Assembly: GCA_949358305.1 (NCBI GenBank)
Contig: OX442323.1
Coordinates: 3,410,001 to 3,474,000, forward strand
From: Strigamia acuminata
Lineage: Eukaryota; Arthropoda; Chilopoda; Geophilomorpha; Linotaeniidae
Direction of reading: 5' to 3'
DNA length: 64,000 nucleotides
Shown here: piece by piece, positions 51,366-63,655 of the stretch
How the letters are laid out: every line of letters starts with the position of its first letter
How positions within the stretch are numbered: position 1 is the first letter of the stretch
Notes under the pieces: model-generated
Told to the model about the DNA's origin: nothing
Seen by the model: the letters and a program-made list of their open reading frames with translations, nothing else
Databases searched by the model: none
Program-made: the position numbers and the translations under genes

Positions 51366-51987
51366 AATTATTACATATGCATAATTCATGCTACAAAGGG
51401 ACCAGAAATTTGTCTATGGCACCAAAAACGGCTAATATCTGGCTCTGGAACTGAAGGTATAAATGGATCTTAATTTTATCATCAAACTCAATCTACAATT
51501 GTATCCAAGTGTAAAAAAAAAATGGTCGATATTTGTTGGAAAGCAATTTCTCACGTGGTTAGTGTAGAGTATTTCCGGAAGTCGAAATCTCGTATTTCTT
51601 CACGAGGGGGGAAGAAAGGTAATAAAAAGGGAAGAAAAAAGGTTGGGTGAAAAAAGAAAAAAAGAAAGAAAAAAGTCCTGAATCGGAAATTTGACACTAT
51701 CGTTTTATTTCCAGTGAATTTAAGATGGTGTAAGTTTCTTTATGGCTGCTGCCATTTATAATGTGACACTAGGCCAAAAGAGACGCGCCTTGGTTAATAT
51801 TTGATCAACTTTCTCACGACCAGTGGAAAAAGCTGAGTTAAATCGTAATACCCTTCAGTTTCGCCAAGAATTTCGGCTTGATGTGCTCGTGCCAACGAGC
51901 TAAATCGATCCAGCAAAGTCTGCCTTGTAGAAATGATAAAGCGAATGGTCATTTCTTATTTTTTAGTTAATTATTTAATTAATTAAT

Positions 51988-52384
51988 TACCGTATTTCTT
52001 CGGGTATAATACGAGAAATTTATTACGAATTTAGCACCTTTAATTGGGGGGTCGTACTATACGCGCATAATCAAAAAAAAAAATTTTAACGTACGTATTA
52101 CGGACATTACGTATTATGGACATGTAATGTACATATTATGGACACAAAACGTACGTATTATGGACATATAATGTATGTTTATACATATTTCTATATATTT
52201 ATGTGCTGTTAAGGTTATAAAATCAACAATCTAACATTTTTTTTAAATAAATCAACTTTTCTTTTGTTATTTTGCATTGTTGTGGTAGGCAATTACTAAC
52301 TCGTATTATTCGCACATACACCATTTATTACAAAAATGGCGCCTGAAAATGGGGGGGTCGTATTATACCCGAAGATATACGGAA
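51988..52384. mobile_element. MITE with TACCGTATTTCTTCGGGTAT end
   Basis: Left end CCGTATTTCTTCGGGTATAA and inverted right end CCGTATATCTTCGGGTATAA, both followed by TACG and a GGGGGGTCGTA box. The interior contains repeats of GTACGTATTACGGACAT. Non-coding. Confidence 0.8.
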
Positions 52385-54068
52385 ATTTTTTTTTTTTGGG
52401 GGGGGGGGGGAAATTTGTATTTTGATTGGTTGGGATGGAAATTAAAATTGTTGCGGCACTTAGCATGCAGAGAAACTTGAACCAGTGAATGTAATTAGCT
52501 GTTATGACAAGAGTAAAAGACACTGCGGGAATCCTGAAATACTCGTTTTAAAGTTTTGTCTTAGCGAAGCCACAATTAAATTATTTCTTAGCGTGTAGTT
52601 TTGCATATTAGGCACGTTTGAGGATTTTTGCTGCGATGCGCGCAATTTCTTGAAGGTGTTTAAAGGTCATCGCTGGAGTTTCGTTTTAAGTGATGGTGAA
52701 ACTTAAAGCTAAGGTTCGACGCGGAAAATATTTCGGGTTTTTCGTTGCCGTGCGGCCAAGGGTCGACTCGATTACAAGTTCGTGCGAATGCAAAAAGTGT
52801 CAACACAGGTGCGACCTTTAGGGAGGGCCGAGTTGTGGGAAAACATCAACGGAGAAGTGCCGACATGACAAAACCGGAAATGAAGTGCTCGAGTTTTACA
52901 CGGGGGATGAAATGTCGATTTTTCTGGATAGCTAAAAGGTGGAATTTCAGGTTGCGTTTGTGTGATTGGAATTGAAAGAGCTGTTTATTTTATTCTTTTT
53001 ATTTTGATGGGAAAATTCAATTTTTTTGTTTGTTTGATACACGGGGCTTTGGAAATGATGGAATTGCAAATTGGATCTTTTTTTTTTTTTTTTTTAATTT
53101 TTTTTTTGTTTTATGCGGAAAACGAAGCGAGAATTAAATATTTATGACACACCTGCATGGCAGGAAATTTTATTCGTATTGGTCGATTACACAAATGTCA
53201 TGTCCCGTTTTATTTGCTGCACTGCATTGCTCGTTAATAGGTTAGTGGCGGGGTAAATACTAAATAATTTTAAAATTCAAAAACAATTTGAGCGGAAAGC
53301 GAACCGGTGTAGTTTGATATTTTCAAGACATTTATATGGGTTTTGTCTACGTAATAAAATTACTGTTTACGAGAATTCGTGAAAAACTCGGCTCGAGTTA
53401 AAGATGCAGTCAAGGAGACGTTCCATTTTGATTGCATCAATTCATTTAAAAATGCAATTTCGTTTGGAAAACAGTGAGGCATTTTCGATTGTGTCGTATA
53501 AATTATTCCACTTGGTATATTAGGAATAAAGAGTGTTTTGTGTAGGATTTAAGTCGAATGCAGGTTGGAACTTTTCAGTCGTACAGGCCAATTGTCTATG
53601 GAAGTTTGTCGTTAAGTTTTTGGTAAATCAGATTTAAATGCGATTAAATTTGATGCTGTCTATCTAACACGTTCTAACGTCGTTCGGTCGTGTTAAAAAT
53701 TCTATTTAGTTAAGACGATCGAAGTGCAAAGTTTTTCTTATTTTTAACTCGATGATAAATATTTAATGTAATTTTTATTGAAGTTTCTGCTGTAAATTAA
53801 ATGGAAATTTGCAATCCGAGACAAAATTCCATTGAATTTCCATTGAAAATGTGTGTAAATACAAATTTACATCAACTTTACGTTGGAAAATGTGTAAATA
53901 ATTTAGAAAAATAATAATTGAGTGATTTTTTTTGTAATTAATGAAAAAAATGAAATACGAAATGGTGTTTAGGGACATGGCTAATGATTGTGCTTGCTAT
54001 GCTTCTGAAACGACATCTTTGCTATTATCTCGGTAGAGTTGTGATGCGCTCTGCCTTAATCATCGATT

Positions 54069-54081
54069 GTTGCTAGGCAAC
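54069..54081. promoter_or_regulatory. Palindromic RFX X-box-like motif
   Basis: GTTGCTAGGCAAC is a perfect 13-base palindrome of X-box half sites with a one-base spacer. It lies at the start of a GC-richer, non-repeat block (about 54060-54350) in the presumed RDL intron. Confidence 0.45.
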
Positions 54082-55099
54082 GTTCAAGGCAGCTGCGTAG
54101 GCGTGATGTGCCTGCATGAATATATCTCCAGTGGGTTATACCGGGTGGCGTTCGTCAGGGGCTTTGCAATTTCCTCGAATATTGCGACTTTTGTTTACTT
54201 TAAGGCGCACAAGCGTGTGACGGGCACGGGCGCGGGGCGGCTGCGTACCCACGACGAAAAATCGACTTTGAAAATCATCCATGCGCGGCACAATAAGAAA
54301 ATAAAAGTTGTGAAGGCAATTTTCACAGGTAATTTTGCACGCGTTAAACTCACTCTAAGTTGGGTCGGTTAAAAAAAAGAGAAAAATATGGTTATTACTT
54401 TGTTTAAAATTCACTTGAAGGAATTAGAAAATGGCGCTTGCCAGTTGCCACGTCCCTGTTTGGGTGGAGGGACGTTAGTCGAGTGTCGCATGCGCAAACG
54501 CGACTCCATTTATGTCGTTTTCACGAGCTCGTTTAGCAAAAGAAGAATTATCTGTGCGGGTGTGAGAAACTGGGTGTGTGGATCGGGTTCGGTTCCTCTC
54601 TTAGATCTTAATATAAGAAGCTGATGTCAAGACCTGCTGTGATGACGCCACACATTCCTTTTTATCCTTCTGTTTTTTTTTTTGCTTTTTTTTCCTTTTC
54701 TTTTTGGATGTAACGTGTTTCCATGTGCTTGGAGAATGTATTTTGCAATGTATTGCTTTTCGGTTAATGCGTTTAAAAAGTGGATGGAATTTTGGGGGAT
54801 TGAGTATGTTGTTTGTGAAGTTAAATAATGCATTTTGTAATAGAATTGAAAAAAAATGCATTTCGAAAATGTGTTTATATTTGACAAATAATGGAATTGG
54901 GAATGCATTTTGGAATACATACAAAATGTATTACGATTTGTAAAACCGATAGCATGCAAAAATTTATTGCAAAATGCGTTCTTGTGAAACCCGTTGCATT
55001 TCAAAATACATTGCGTTATAGTATAATGCAAGTGTTTTTTTTTTTGTTTTCTTAGGTTTTTAAGTGTTTTTTTTCTGAACCTCGATAAAAATTTTCAAT

Positions 55100-55560
55100 A
55101 GTATTCGGACCCCACTTAAAATTAATTGCCGACTCCTGCATTATACCGTTAAAATTCCGATTCTAAGACGCACTTTTTTGCTTAAAATTTGTGTCTAAAA
55201 GTGGCGGGTGCGTCTTACAATCAGAATTTGAACCGTATGGTGGAACGTCTTTTCGCTTGGTTCTTTGGCGACACGAGAAGTTGAGTTTTAGGCGTTTGAT
55301 TTACGTATTTATCAAAATTAATCGAATGAATTTTAAATTGGACACTTCAATGCGTTTATCCACCGATGGCGCCATATAATATATAGCCACACTGTATTCT
55401 GGGATGACAACAGGTAACAAACATGCTTAGTTGGCAAGCAATGCATGACACGTGATTGTTGCCATCCACTCAGCACTCAGAACAACAAATCATAGGAAAT
55501 AACACACAGATACGTGTCCATGTTATTCTATGGAGTGAGTTGTGCATGTGCACACTAGAA
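55100..55560. repeat. Composite of repeat fragments
   Basis: 55102-55141 is the inverted end of the hAT-like element at 27789. About 55141-55230 carries TAAGACGCACTTTT and GTGCGTCTTACAATC, facing each other like the element at 398-832. 55375-55560 is an inverted copy of about 62510-62740 (shared: TTCTGGGATGACAACAGGTA, GCAAGCAATGCATGACACGTG, GATACGTGTCCATGTTAT). Confidence 0.55.
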
Positions 55561-56249
55561 ATTCTGTATTTTAGATAATTCAATCCGTTGCAGATTTATT
55601 TTTATATTTTTCTTATATTTTTTTATTTTATTTATCTAAATGGATTTAGTGTGCTAAAATGACGGCTTTATTAAATTTTCAGATTAAAGTGAAACTTGGA
55701 TTTTTATAGGTGTCAATGCAATAAATTGAGGCAGAAATTGGAAAATTTAATTACATCGAGTTAGACTGAGTGAAAAATGTAGAATTTTAATGCCATCTCT
55801 ATTCAAATAAAATTTAAAAAATTTAAAGAGAAAAATTTTAAATTAAATTACAGAATTTGAAAGATTAAATTAGAAAAGGTCATTTAATTTTAAAATTTCG
55901 GCTTTGCATCGGCGCTAAATTGAATTAGGAATCAATGCCGGTACTCTGTTGTTTGAATTTCGTACTGAATAAGCAATGGCACTGCCACTGACAGCTCCAA
56001 GGGTCTATTTACCGTGTAACGAAATTGCTGAACAGTCTCCTGTTACTGGCGATCGTGACAGGACTGGACGGAAGCCTAACAAGCCCATCATCGTTTTATC
56101 TCGGCACATTGTTTGAAGAAACAATTGGTGAAAGAACAGCAATAGGAGCAAAACTAACATTTATTTGTGCATTTTATTACATATTGCTATGTAACTAGCC
56201 GTCCGGGTAATCGGTTGACTCAAAATGCGCAATTTGAAGTGAAATGTAG

Positions 56250-56624
56250 TATGGTAGAACCTCGATTATCGGAACATCGGTTATACGAACTTTCAGTTAT
56301 ACGAACAGCAGTCAAGCGATTTTTTTTCGATTTTTATTGATTTTTATCGGTTTTTTTAATTGATTTTTAATGTTTTTTGACAATTTTCACAAAATTTTAA
56401 GCGGTTTTTAATGTTTTTTGACAATTTTCGCATAATTTTAATCGGTTTTTAATGTTTTTAGACAATTTTAATCCATTTTTGGTTTGTTTTTAATGATTTT
56501 TAACTATACTTGAATGACTTTTTATTTTCTTATGTGTATAAATCTAATGTTCGATTATCCAAACAATTCGGTTTTATGAGCACCCATGTCCCCAATTAGT
56601 CCGGATAATCGAGGTTCTACTGTA
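56250..56624. mobile_element. Pogo/Tc1-like MITE with internal tandem repeat
   Basis: Left end TATGGTAGAACCTCGATTAT, inverted right end TACAGTAGAACCTCGATTAT, with TA at both extremes. The interior (about 56320-56540) is a tandem array of about 43-bp units of the type CGGTTTTTAATGTTTTTTGA plus CAATTTT. Confidence 0.8.
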
Positions 56625-56984
56625 ATAGTAATATAGTAATGGGGTCGGTTAACTAAAAATATTTTTTAAATTATTATTTGGCTTTAAAAGTCGAATGCCC
56701 GACATAATGAGTTCATCTACAGCTGTCAATTATGGTTTTGTGTCAAGCGTTTTGATTTGATTAATCTGGATAAGGGATGGTTGAGTTTCCACCTCCAACA
56801 TTGAACCCACCACACCCCTATAAACGTTTTTTTTTTAGCTTCACGGTGTCGTTCCTCATTTATTTTTATGTCATGCTGATTCGCATTTCATGCTTAGGAA
56901 TTAAGAAAAAAATTACAAAAGGAATGGCAAGTAATTGGTATCGCAATTGCGTTTTGCATCATACGCATCTGTAATCAGAATCCC

Positions 56985-56998
56985 GTTGCCATGGCAAC
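56985..56998. promoter_or_regulatory. Perfect palindromic RFX X-box
   Basis: GTTGCCATGGCAAC, a perfect 14-base palindrome and the ideal X-box sequence. Lies in non-repetitive sequence 2.9 kb from the X-box at 54069. Confidence 0.55.
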
Positions 56999-57608
56999 CC
57001 GTAAGAAGTCGGGATGCGTAGTTTAGCTCGTCGCTAATGAAGCGCAGACATTTCTTTCGGTGAATGTTTGCCGTCGTTACACGCTGGGAAATAGGAATTT
57101 TAGTTTTCAATAACCGATGGATGAAATTATTGCATTTTAAATTCAAATTGGAGACAAAGTGGGGAGGGAAGATTGGCTCGTGATACGAAGAGTTATTTGC
57201 AGAGAGTTGTCACAAATGCGGCGCAGAATTGTGGTTAAGTTGACGGAATTTTGATTGTCGATTAGATAAGCAATAAATTGTATTGGATGAGGATTTGGAC
57301 AATGCCAAACAATTTATTGGGACCGAAATGACACGTATTGAGGTCATGTCTGCTGGTGAAATTAAGGTTGCACACTATTGGCATGGAATTGATTTCCAAT
57401 GAAGCAAGTCGATCAAATCCGCAGCAGTGTTTTAGCAATCAGAGAAGCACAAGAATAATGAGGGCGGCTTTTCTGCATTACACTCTCAAACCAATAATTC
57501 TGAGCCTGGGATTTTCATTTCATCAAATTTGTAGTTGCAGTTTTTCAAAATTGAAAAAAAGAAGAAAAAATACGGTATTTTTTTTAGTATTTCGCCCTAG
57601 CAAAATTT

Positions 57609-57748
57609 CACTAGCTGCATTGAAAAATAAAAATTTTAGTTTTAGTGTATTTTAAGTTTTAACGTGGGGATTAAACAGAAAATGATGTCATTTTTGTTTT
57701 AAAATTGAAGTAAACTACTAAATATTTTAGTTTTTGAATGCAGCTAGT
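57609..57748. mobile_element. 140-bp MITE, copy of 49699-49844
   Basis: Left end CACTAGCTGCATTGAAAA, inverted right end ACTAGCTGCATTCAAAAA. Interior TTAAACAGAAAATGATGTCA matches the family. Confidence 0.8.
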
Positions 57749-60107
57749 ATTTCAAATAGAAGTTATCCTTGATTACAAGCCGTGGCTAATATTTCAAGAA
57801 ATTGACAAAAAAAAATTACATTTGTTAGGTATTTAAACTCTATTAATACAATAAAATAAACAACTAAACATCTGTAATGCATGGACGCATTACATATTAG
57901 ACTTCTAAATCCCTTCTAGTCTCAAATGCGCGATATAGAGGTCACGCAGGAAGTCCTTCTGTTGAAGTCTAAGCAGTGTAATTTTCATATTACAGAAATG
58001 ACGTCATATTACGTCATTTCCTTTCGGGATGTAATAGACGGCTAAAAGTGTACTAAAACAAGTTTTTTAATTAAACCGGAGGTTGGAGAAATACGAAAAT
58101 ACCTTAGGAACTTAATAATTAATATCGTATGTATGCTGAGTTCATTGCAGTTGTCCGTTTGGCTCTTGCTGCTATAGTTTTTGCGGAATTGATGCGGACA
58201 GACAGACAGACATGACTGTTTGATTAGACTTTCTAAACATAAGGTTTAAAAGTCTAAAATTGATAACAAAAACGGCGCCAATATGACGTCACCATATTCT
58301 CAATTCGATAATAGATCGTTAACATCAAACAAATATGAAACGTGGTGCTATATTTGCCTCCCTAAGTAACCTTGCACTTTTATTGCTCTTTTGTATATGT
58401 GTATATGTGTCCAGGTACTGTTCTCTGCCCTTGTCCTTACTGTTACGTCACTTCCGTCATTCGTTCGTCATTTCCGGTTTGGAATCGTTAGTGCCACAAA
58501 AGAAGGTTTACTTCCACGAAGAATCTTGGCATGTGTTTATCACAAGAATGAATAGCAATAACATTTAGTGAGACGATTTGTTTATTTATTACTCCGTAAT
58601 TTATATTTTGCTTAAAAGTAACGTGGAATTGTGGGCAGGTGTTATTTTGTTTGTTAGCATTGCAATGCCATTTGAATGGGTTTTGGAGAAAGGAATAAAA
58701 TGTGTCAATTAAAGTCTGCTTTACTTAAAATTAAGCATTAATAATGTTGATGTGACATCAGATTGGGATCACTGTAGATTTGTATTCGGAAAACAACAGT
58801 TTTAATGACTGGAATTGATCATTCGTCATATTTTATTTTATTTTTATTTTTTTTATTTCTCATTTTTGTTTAGTTTCGTGTCATTCATTTATTGGGGTGT
58901 TAGTGTTTACGGGGATGAAATACACGAAGGGAGAAGAAAAATGCTAAGACTTGGATCATCAATCAACGCGTGTTGTGACACAAGTACAAACGTTGGGAGT
59001 TAAGGCGCCGTCACATCGTCGATTAATTAGGAACGGAATGACAAGTTTTATCTCTCTCTGGTAAAGCGGTCAGTATTGATGACCATTATAGAAAGCTGAG
59101 GAATTAGCCGGTTTCATCACCTGGAACGGCTGAAGGAGATTTATCGATTTTTTGCAAAGGGATTTCGAATTTGACTGATAGTTAAATTTAAGCTGCAGTC
59201 TGATGGATTGGAAATTTTCTTCCATTATTTTCCGAAGCGATATTGATTTTTTTTTCTTTCTTTTATTACCTTTTCTCGCCATGGGTTGAAAACTTCTTGG
59301 AGTGAAGGTTTTATTGGCTTTGTTCGAACATTGTGTGCAAAAGATTCGGAGATTGGGGAAATTTTCAATTCGTTGCTTGTTTTCGTTTTTATTTTTATTT
59401 TTTGCTATATAAATAAGTAACTGCACGGTAATGGTTTTTATTTTTATTTATTTTTATTTTATTTTTTTGTTTTTATATATTTTTTTATGTTGTCCTTACG
59501 GTGCACGATGAATTATTGATTGCTGTCGTTGTTATTTCGGAATGATATAAACTGAGATGCGACAAAGGACTCGGAGATTTGTGGTGTAGTCTCCTAGGTT
59601 CCATGAGTGGATTTCAATTATCTTGGAAATACGATTTTAGAATGTCAATTTTAAATTTTTCAATTAAATTAGAGGTGGGTTGGCCAAAATAAGTCTGGGA
59701 TTTATAAGGTAAATAAGAAAATAAGTACACGTGTAGTCCAGCATGAATAATGATTGCTTGTGGATAGTAAAGGATGATTTTTCTTGAAATTTACTGACTG
59801 GTTCACTATGAAAATTCATATCACATACCGGTACTTCATCTTAAATTTTTGTCGATTGCTTTGTTTTCATTTGTTTGTTTCTTTAATTTTAAAACTTGAT
59901 TCTTTTTTTAAATAATTCAGTTGCAGTCCTGATCTGGTAGCAACTCCTATACACGTTTGCATTGCCGGGGTGTTCACTATTGAACGAGTGAAAACTTCGC
60001 TCCAAAATTAGCGCAAAAGTTAAATTTTGCTAGTCTTTCTTTCCACCAAAACAAATTCTAATTTCACAACACGCACAAAGGAATGGGTAGTGATTCTTTT
60101 GGACGTC

Positions 60108-61164
60108 TAAAGCTAGGTTCACACTTGTGTTCACACTAGACGCAACGCAAAGGAAAAATTAGTCAAACGCAACGCAGTCTGTTCACACTGTAGTGCACGT
60201 GTAAACAGAGCTGAAACAATTGATGTTGCGTCTGGTCAAGCAGATGGTTTCAATGAAACCTGGAATTGGATCTAGTTCTAGAACTAGTTCCAGAATCCGA
60301 AAATGGCGGCCTGTTTGCGTGTGGCAAAGTCTCGCCAACCAGACGTGGATCGACGAGAGTTGGAGTCGATCGTGATTTGTTGGCCGCAAGATCTTTTCTT
60401 GCGTTGCGTCGCTGACTTCAACTCGGAGTTGAAGCAGGAATTGGCGTCAACGTCAAGAATTTTTGGATGCAAGCAGCTTGCGTTGCGTCAGTTTTCTTGC
60501 GTTGCGTCTACAGTCCGTGCACGGTATCTTGATGCTAAATTCGTACTGCGCATCCCATTTTGCGCAGACAATTTTCTAATTCCAGTTGTTTTATGGCAGT
60601 ATTAAGCCTAATATTAGGCATAATAATGCGAAAATAAGGTAAATAAACAAAAATATTTTGGTACTACGTTGTAAATTACTTCTAATTACGAGTTTATTGT
60701 TGTTTATTTACTTTATTTTAGCATTATTAGGCCTAATATTATACTTAATACTGCTAAATAACAACTGGAATTAGAAAATCGTCTGCGCAGAATGGGATGC
60801 GCCGTACGAATTTAGCATAAAGATACCGTGCACGGACTTTAGTGTGAACACAAGTGTGAATCTAGCTTTAATGCTGGGCGCACAAATACCGCGATTTTGC
60901 ATCACGGCACAATCGAGTTTCCATTGTGCATGCGCAGATGATGTCATTTCATTCACGTCGGTTGGAAATCTACTTTCGAAAATAGTACTTGGGACAAGTA
61001 CTATTTTGCCCGCGATTTATGTCGCAGCCAATCCGTGAGCTGTGTGAAATGACGTCATTTCATCAACTTTCAGTAGGAGCCGTCAAGAATTTTTGGATGC
61101 AAGCAGCTTGCGTTGCGTCAGTTTTTTTGCGTTGAGTCTGAACACAAGTGTGAACCTAGCTTAA
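60108..61164. mobile_element. Composite element with TAAAGCTAGGTTCACAC ends
   Basis: Left end TAAAGCTAGGTTCACACTTG. An inverse end occurs at 60846-60870 (CACAAGTGTGAATCTAGCTT TA) and another at about 61141-61164. A 60-bp segment (TTTTTGGATGCAAGCAGCTT, GCGTTGCGTCAG) is directly repeated at about 60449 and 61083. This looks like one element carrying a hairpin insertion plus a partial second copy. Confidence 0.65.
60513..60837. mobile_element. Long hairpin element nested in 60108-61164
   Basis: Arms of about 115 bp are inverse complements with roughly ten mismatches. The left begins GTCCGTGCACGGTATCTTGA and the right ends TACCGTGCACGGAC. GCGCATCCCATT, GCGCAGAC and TTTTCTAATTCCAGTTGTT occur in both arms. 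Loop about 90 bp. Confidence 0.85.
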
Positions 61165-62509
61165 GTCATGCGCACATATGGCAAGATGACTTAATTTTTG
61201 TTCTATTTCATGCTGAGTGTGGTTTTGAGTTTGTTTTTTGGATTTTTTAAAACTTCAAACGTCATTTTGACATATTTGCACATGACTTAGCTCAAAGTGC
61301 TTGTCTCGATGAGACGAACATTTTGATGGAATGAAAAGATGGCAACTAGTATTTTGAAATCCTCGTTTTTCAGTCCATTATGGACTATTTTTATAGGGTA
61401 CAATTGTTGAAAATGTAAGGGTAGACGGTACTGTTAACAAAATTGGAGTTTGAGCCAAGTGGCATCAAAATTGATGGTCGTCCTTCAACTTTGCTTGTTT
61501 AAGACAATTTCTTTCCTCGGTTGGAAATAGAAATTGAAAACAAAAGAAACTTGCATTTTCTTTATGGATATTGTCTGAGTTCCACTGTAAATTCTTTCTT
61601 TTGTGCAAGTGCAAACTACATTTTCTGGTAGACTGAATTTGCACCTGTGCGACGAAAACGAAATTCGCAAACAAATTCACTTCACTTGGCCAAGGGGAAA
61701 TAAATGGCACATAAATCTTCATTATTTCTAAGGAATGCGATGCATATTTACGGTGAATTATTAGTTTAAAGAATAAAAAATAAAATAAAATAAAAATTTT
61801 AATTTTAAAAAAAAAAATGTTGTCGGATGAGTTCAACCGATGGGAGTTTGTCGCTTCTTTTGTTCCGGGAGGGGGGAGAAGGGAACATAATTATTTTGGG
61901 TGGATTTTTCGATTAATTTCTCAATGCTTAAGGTACAGAGTTGTAGATGAACTCTGTACATGCACTTGTGACATTAGCTCTAATTAGCGGCCTGTGTTCG
62001 CTTTGAATCCATTGGTTGCGAAAGTTGTTGAAATTCAATTATCCCTGACGATAATTTAACTCAACCATAAACGAATTAGTTGTGTCAAAAAATAAAACAA
62101 AACGAACCGCAACTATTTATTTCCGATGCTGTCAGGAATTCGCGAATTTTTATTTTTATTTTTTTCTTATGGGAGTGAGGATTAATTTATTTTTGTTTTA
62201 CAATTTTTATATTTAATGAATGCGAGGACTAATTTAATTTGGAGAAATTTAAATTTTAATAAGAGAAAAGCATTTTGCTGCTTTCTTTAATGTGTTCATT
62301 CGAGCAAAAAAGAAGCGCAAATTAACATGTCTTAATTTATACTGTTGGGAAAGCTTTGTGTGTGTTGTTTGTATAGGAAGTTTAGGAATTTGGATGAATA
62401 GTTATAAAAAATAAATCATTTTAATGGTAAACAAAATGTAAATTAGATACTGAAGTTTGTGTTTGACTTAGGAACAACAGTACTTGTCAACAAGAAATGA
62501 CGTTGTTGA

Positions 62510-62745
62510 ATGTATTTCTTGCGATGTTCATGACCCAAGGATAACATGGACACGTATCCGTGTGTTATTTCCTATTGATTCGTTGTACTGTGTGATGATT
62601 GGATGACAGAAATCACGTGTTATGCATTGCTTGCCAAAGCATGTTTGTTACCTGTTGTCATCCCAGAATACAGTGCAGCTATATAGATTATGTGGCGCCT
62701 TCGGTGGCAAAACGCACTGAACATGTGGATACGTGCCCATGTTAT
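62510..62745 (-). repeat. Dispersed repeat, inverted copy of 55375-55560
   Basis: Shares GATAACATGGACACGTATCC, AATCACGTGTTATGCATTGC and GTTACCTGTTGTCATCCCAG with the other copy, in inverse order. Two related blocks (CACGTATCC / ATACGTGCC, CATGTTATCCT) at its two ends suggest an inverted-repeat element. Confidence 0.6.
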
Positions 62746-62864
62746 CCTTGGTTCAGGCTATGTTTATCGTGTCGCAACGGTTAACACGGGATTTTACATG
62801 AGGTCTTCGTGTTAAATCTCGTAACATGGGGTAACACGAGTGTGCTACTGTATGCTCAATTGTG

Positions 62865-63215
62865 TTGGTTTTTAAAGGCTTTTATTTAACTTGACATGAA
62901 TGTTTGGGGGTGAGTGTTTGTTTGTTTGTTTTAACTTTCGGTGTTGCTAGCGCCACCTGGCAGAACCGGTATACTATAGTGGAGGTCGAAATGTCGGCCC
63001 GATTGTTTCGGTATCAAAAAGGATTTGTTAAATTCTGAAACCAGGATAAACCTGTTTAAAATAAAAATTCTTATCTGCCCATATATTTTGTTTTTTAATA
63101 TTGTTAAGAAATAGTTCTGTTTTAAAACATCACGAAATAATCTGCGATAGTATCGCACTCTGGTGGCAATTTGAAGCACCAATATTAAAGCCTTTTTCTA
63201 AAAACTTGGTTTTTT
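62865..63215 (-). repeat. Dispersed repeat, inverted copy of 12630-12985
   Basis: See partner. Ends in TTTTTAAAGGCTTTTATTTAAC on one side and CCTTTTTCTAAAAACTTGG on the other, so its own ends resemble short inverted repeats (AAAGGCTTTTA / TAAAGCCTTTTT). Confidence 0.6.
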
Positions 63216-63655
63216 TATATTTACTTGTTATAAGTTGAGGGGTAAAATTACTACATTTATAAATTTAGAAGTTGATAATCTCCATTTAAAACAACAAATG
63301 GTTATTAGTAGCTTCGTTCCGAAAAGCCGTGTTAGACGTTTAAGTGTTTCCTGTCTGTTTGGCAATGCCCAAACAAGAAAATCGTCTTGACCTTGTTAAA
63401 ATTCAATCTAACTTATAACTTATATTTACTTTTTATCATAAAACGATGAAAATAGAACGATGGCTAACATCGTGTTTGTTACCGTTTCAGCCATATTAGC
63501 ACCACAGACACGTACTTTTTCCGGACTTGACGTCATATTGATTAACACGACACAGTTAAAATGGTTAAAATGCTAGTTTTGGAACATAGCTAGTGTAGCT
63601 AAGCTTAGCTTCCAGTTTGACAATAACGTTATGCAGAAAAGCTACCCCTTCTAAA

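Noticed and set aside
54067-54372. 101-codon open frame beginning at the X-box
   Set aside because: GC-richer than its surroundings and ends near a splice-like CAG|GTAATT, but the peptide has no recognisable features.
54640-55025. Possible tandem repeat with AATGCATTTT units
   Set aside because: Many TGCATTTT/AAAATGCA palindromes occur but without regular spacing; at most a decayed inverted-repeat element.
57338-57420. Possible next RDL exon (GGAATTGATTTCCAATGAAG)
   Set aside because: The needed frame has stops and none of the LTIT.SCPM or Cys-loop residues.
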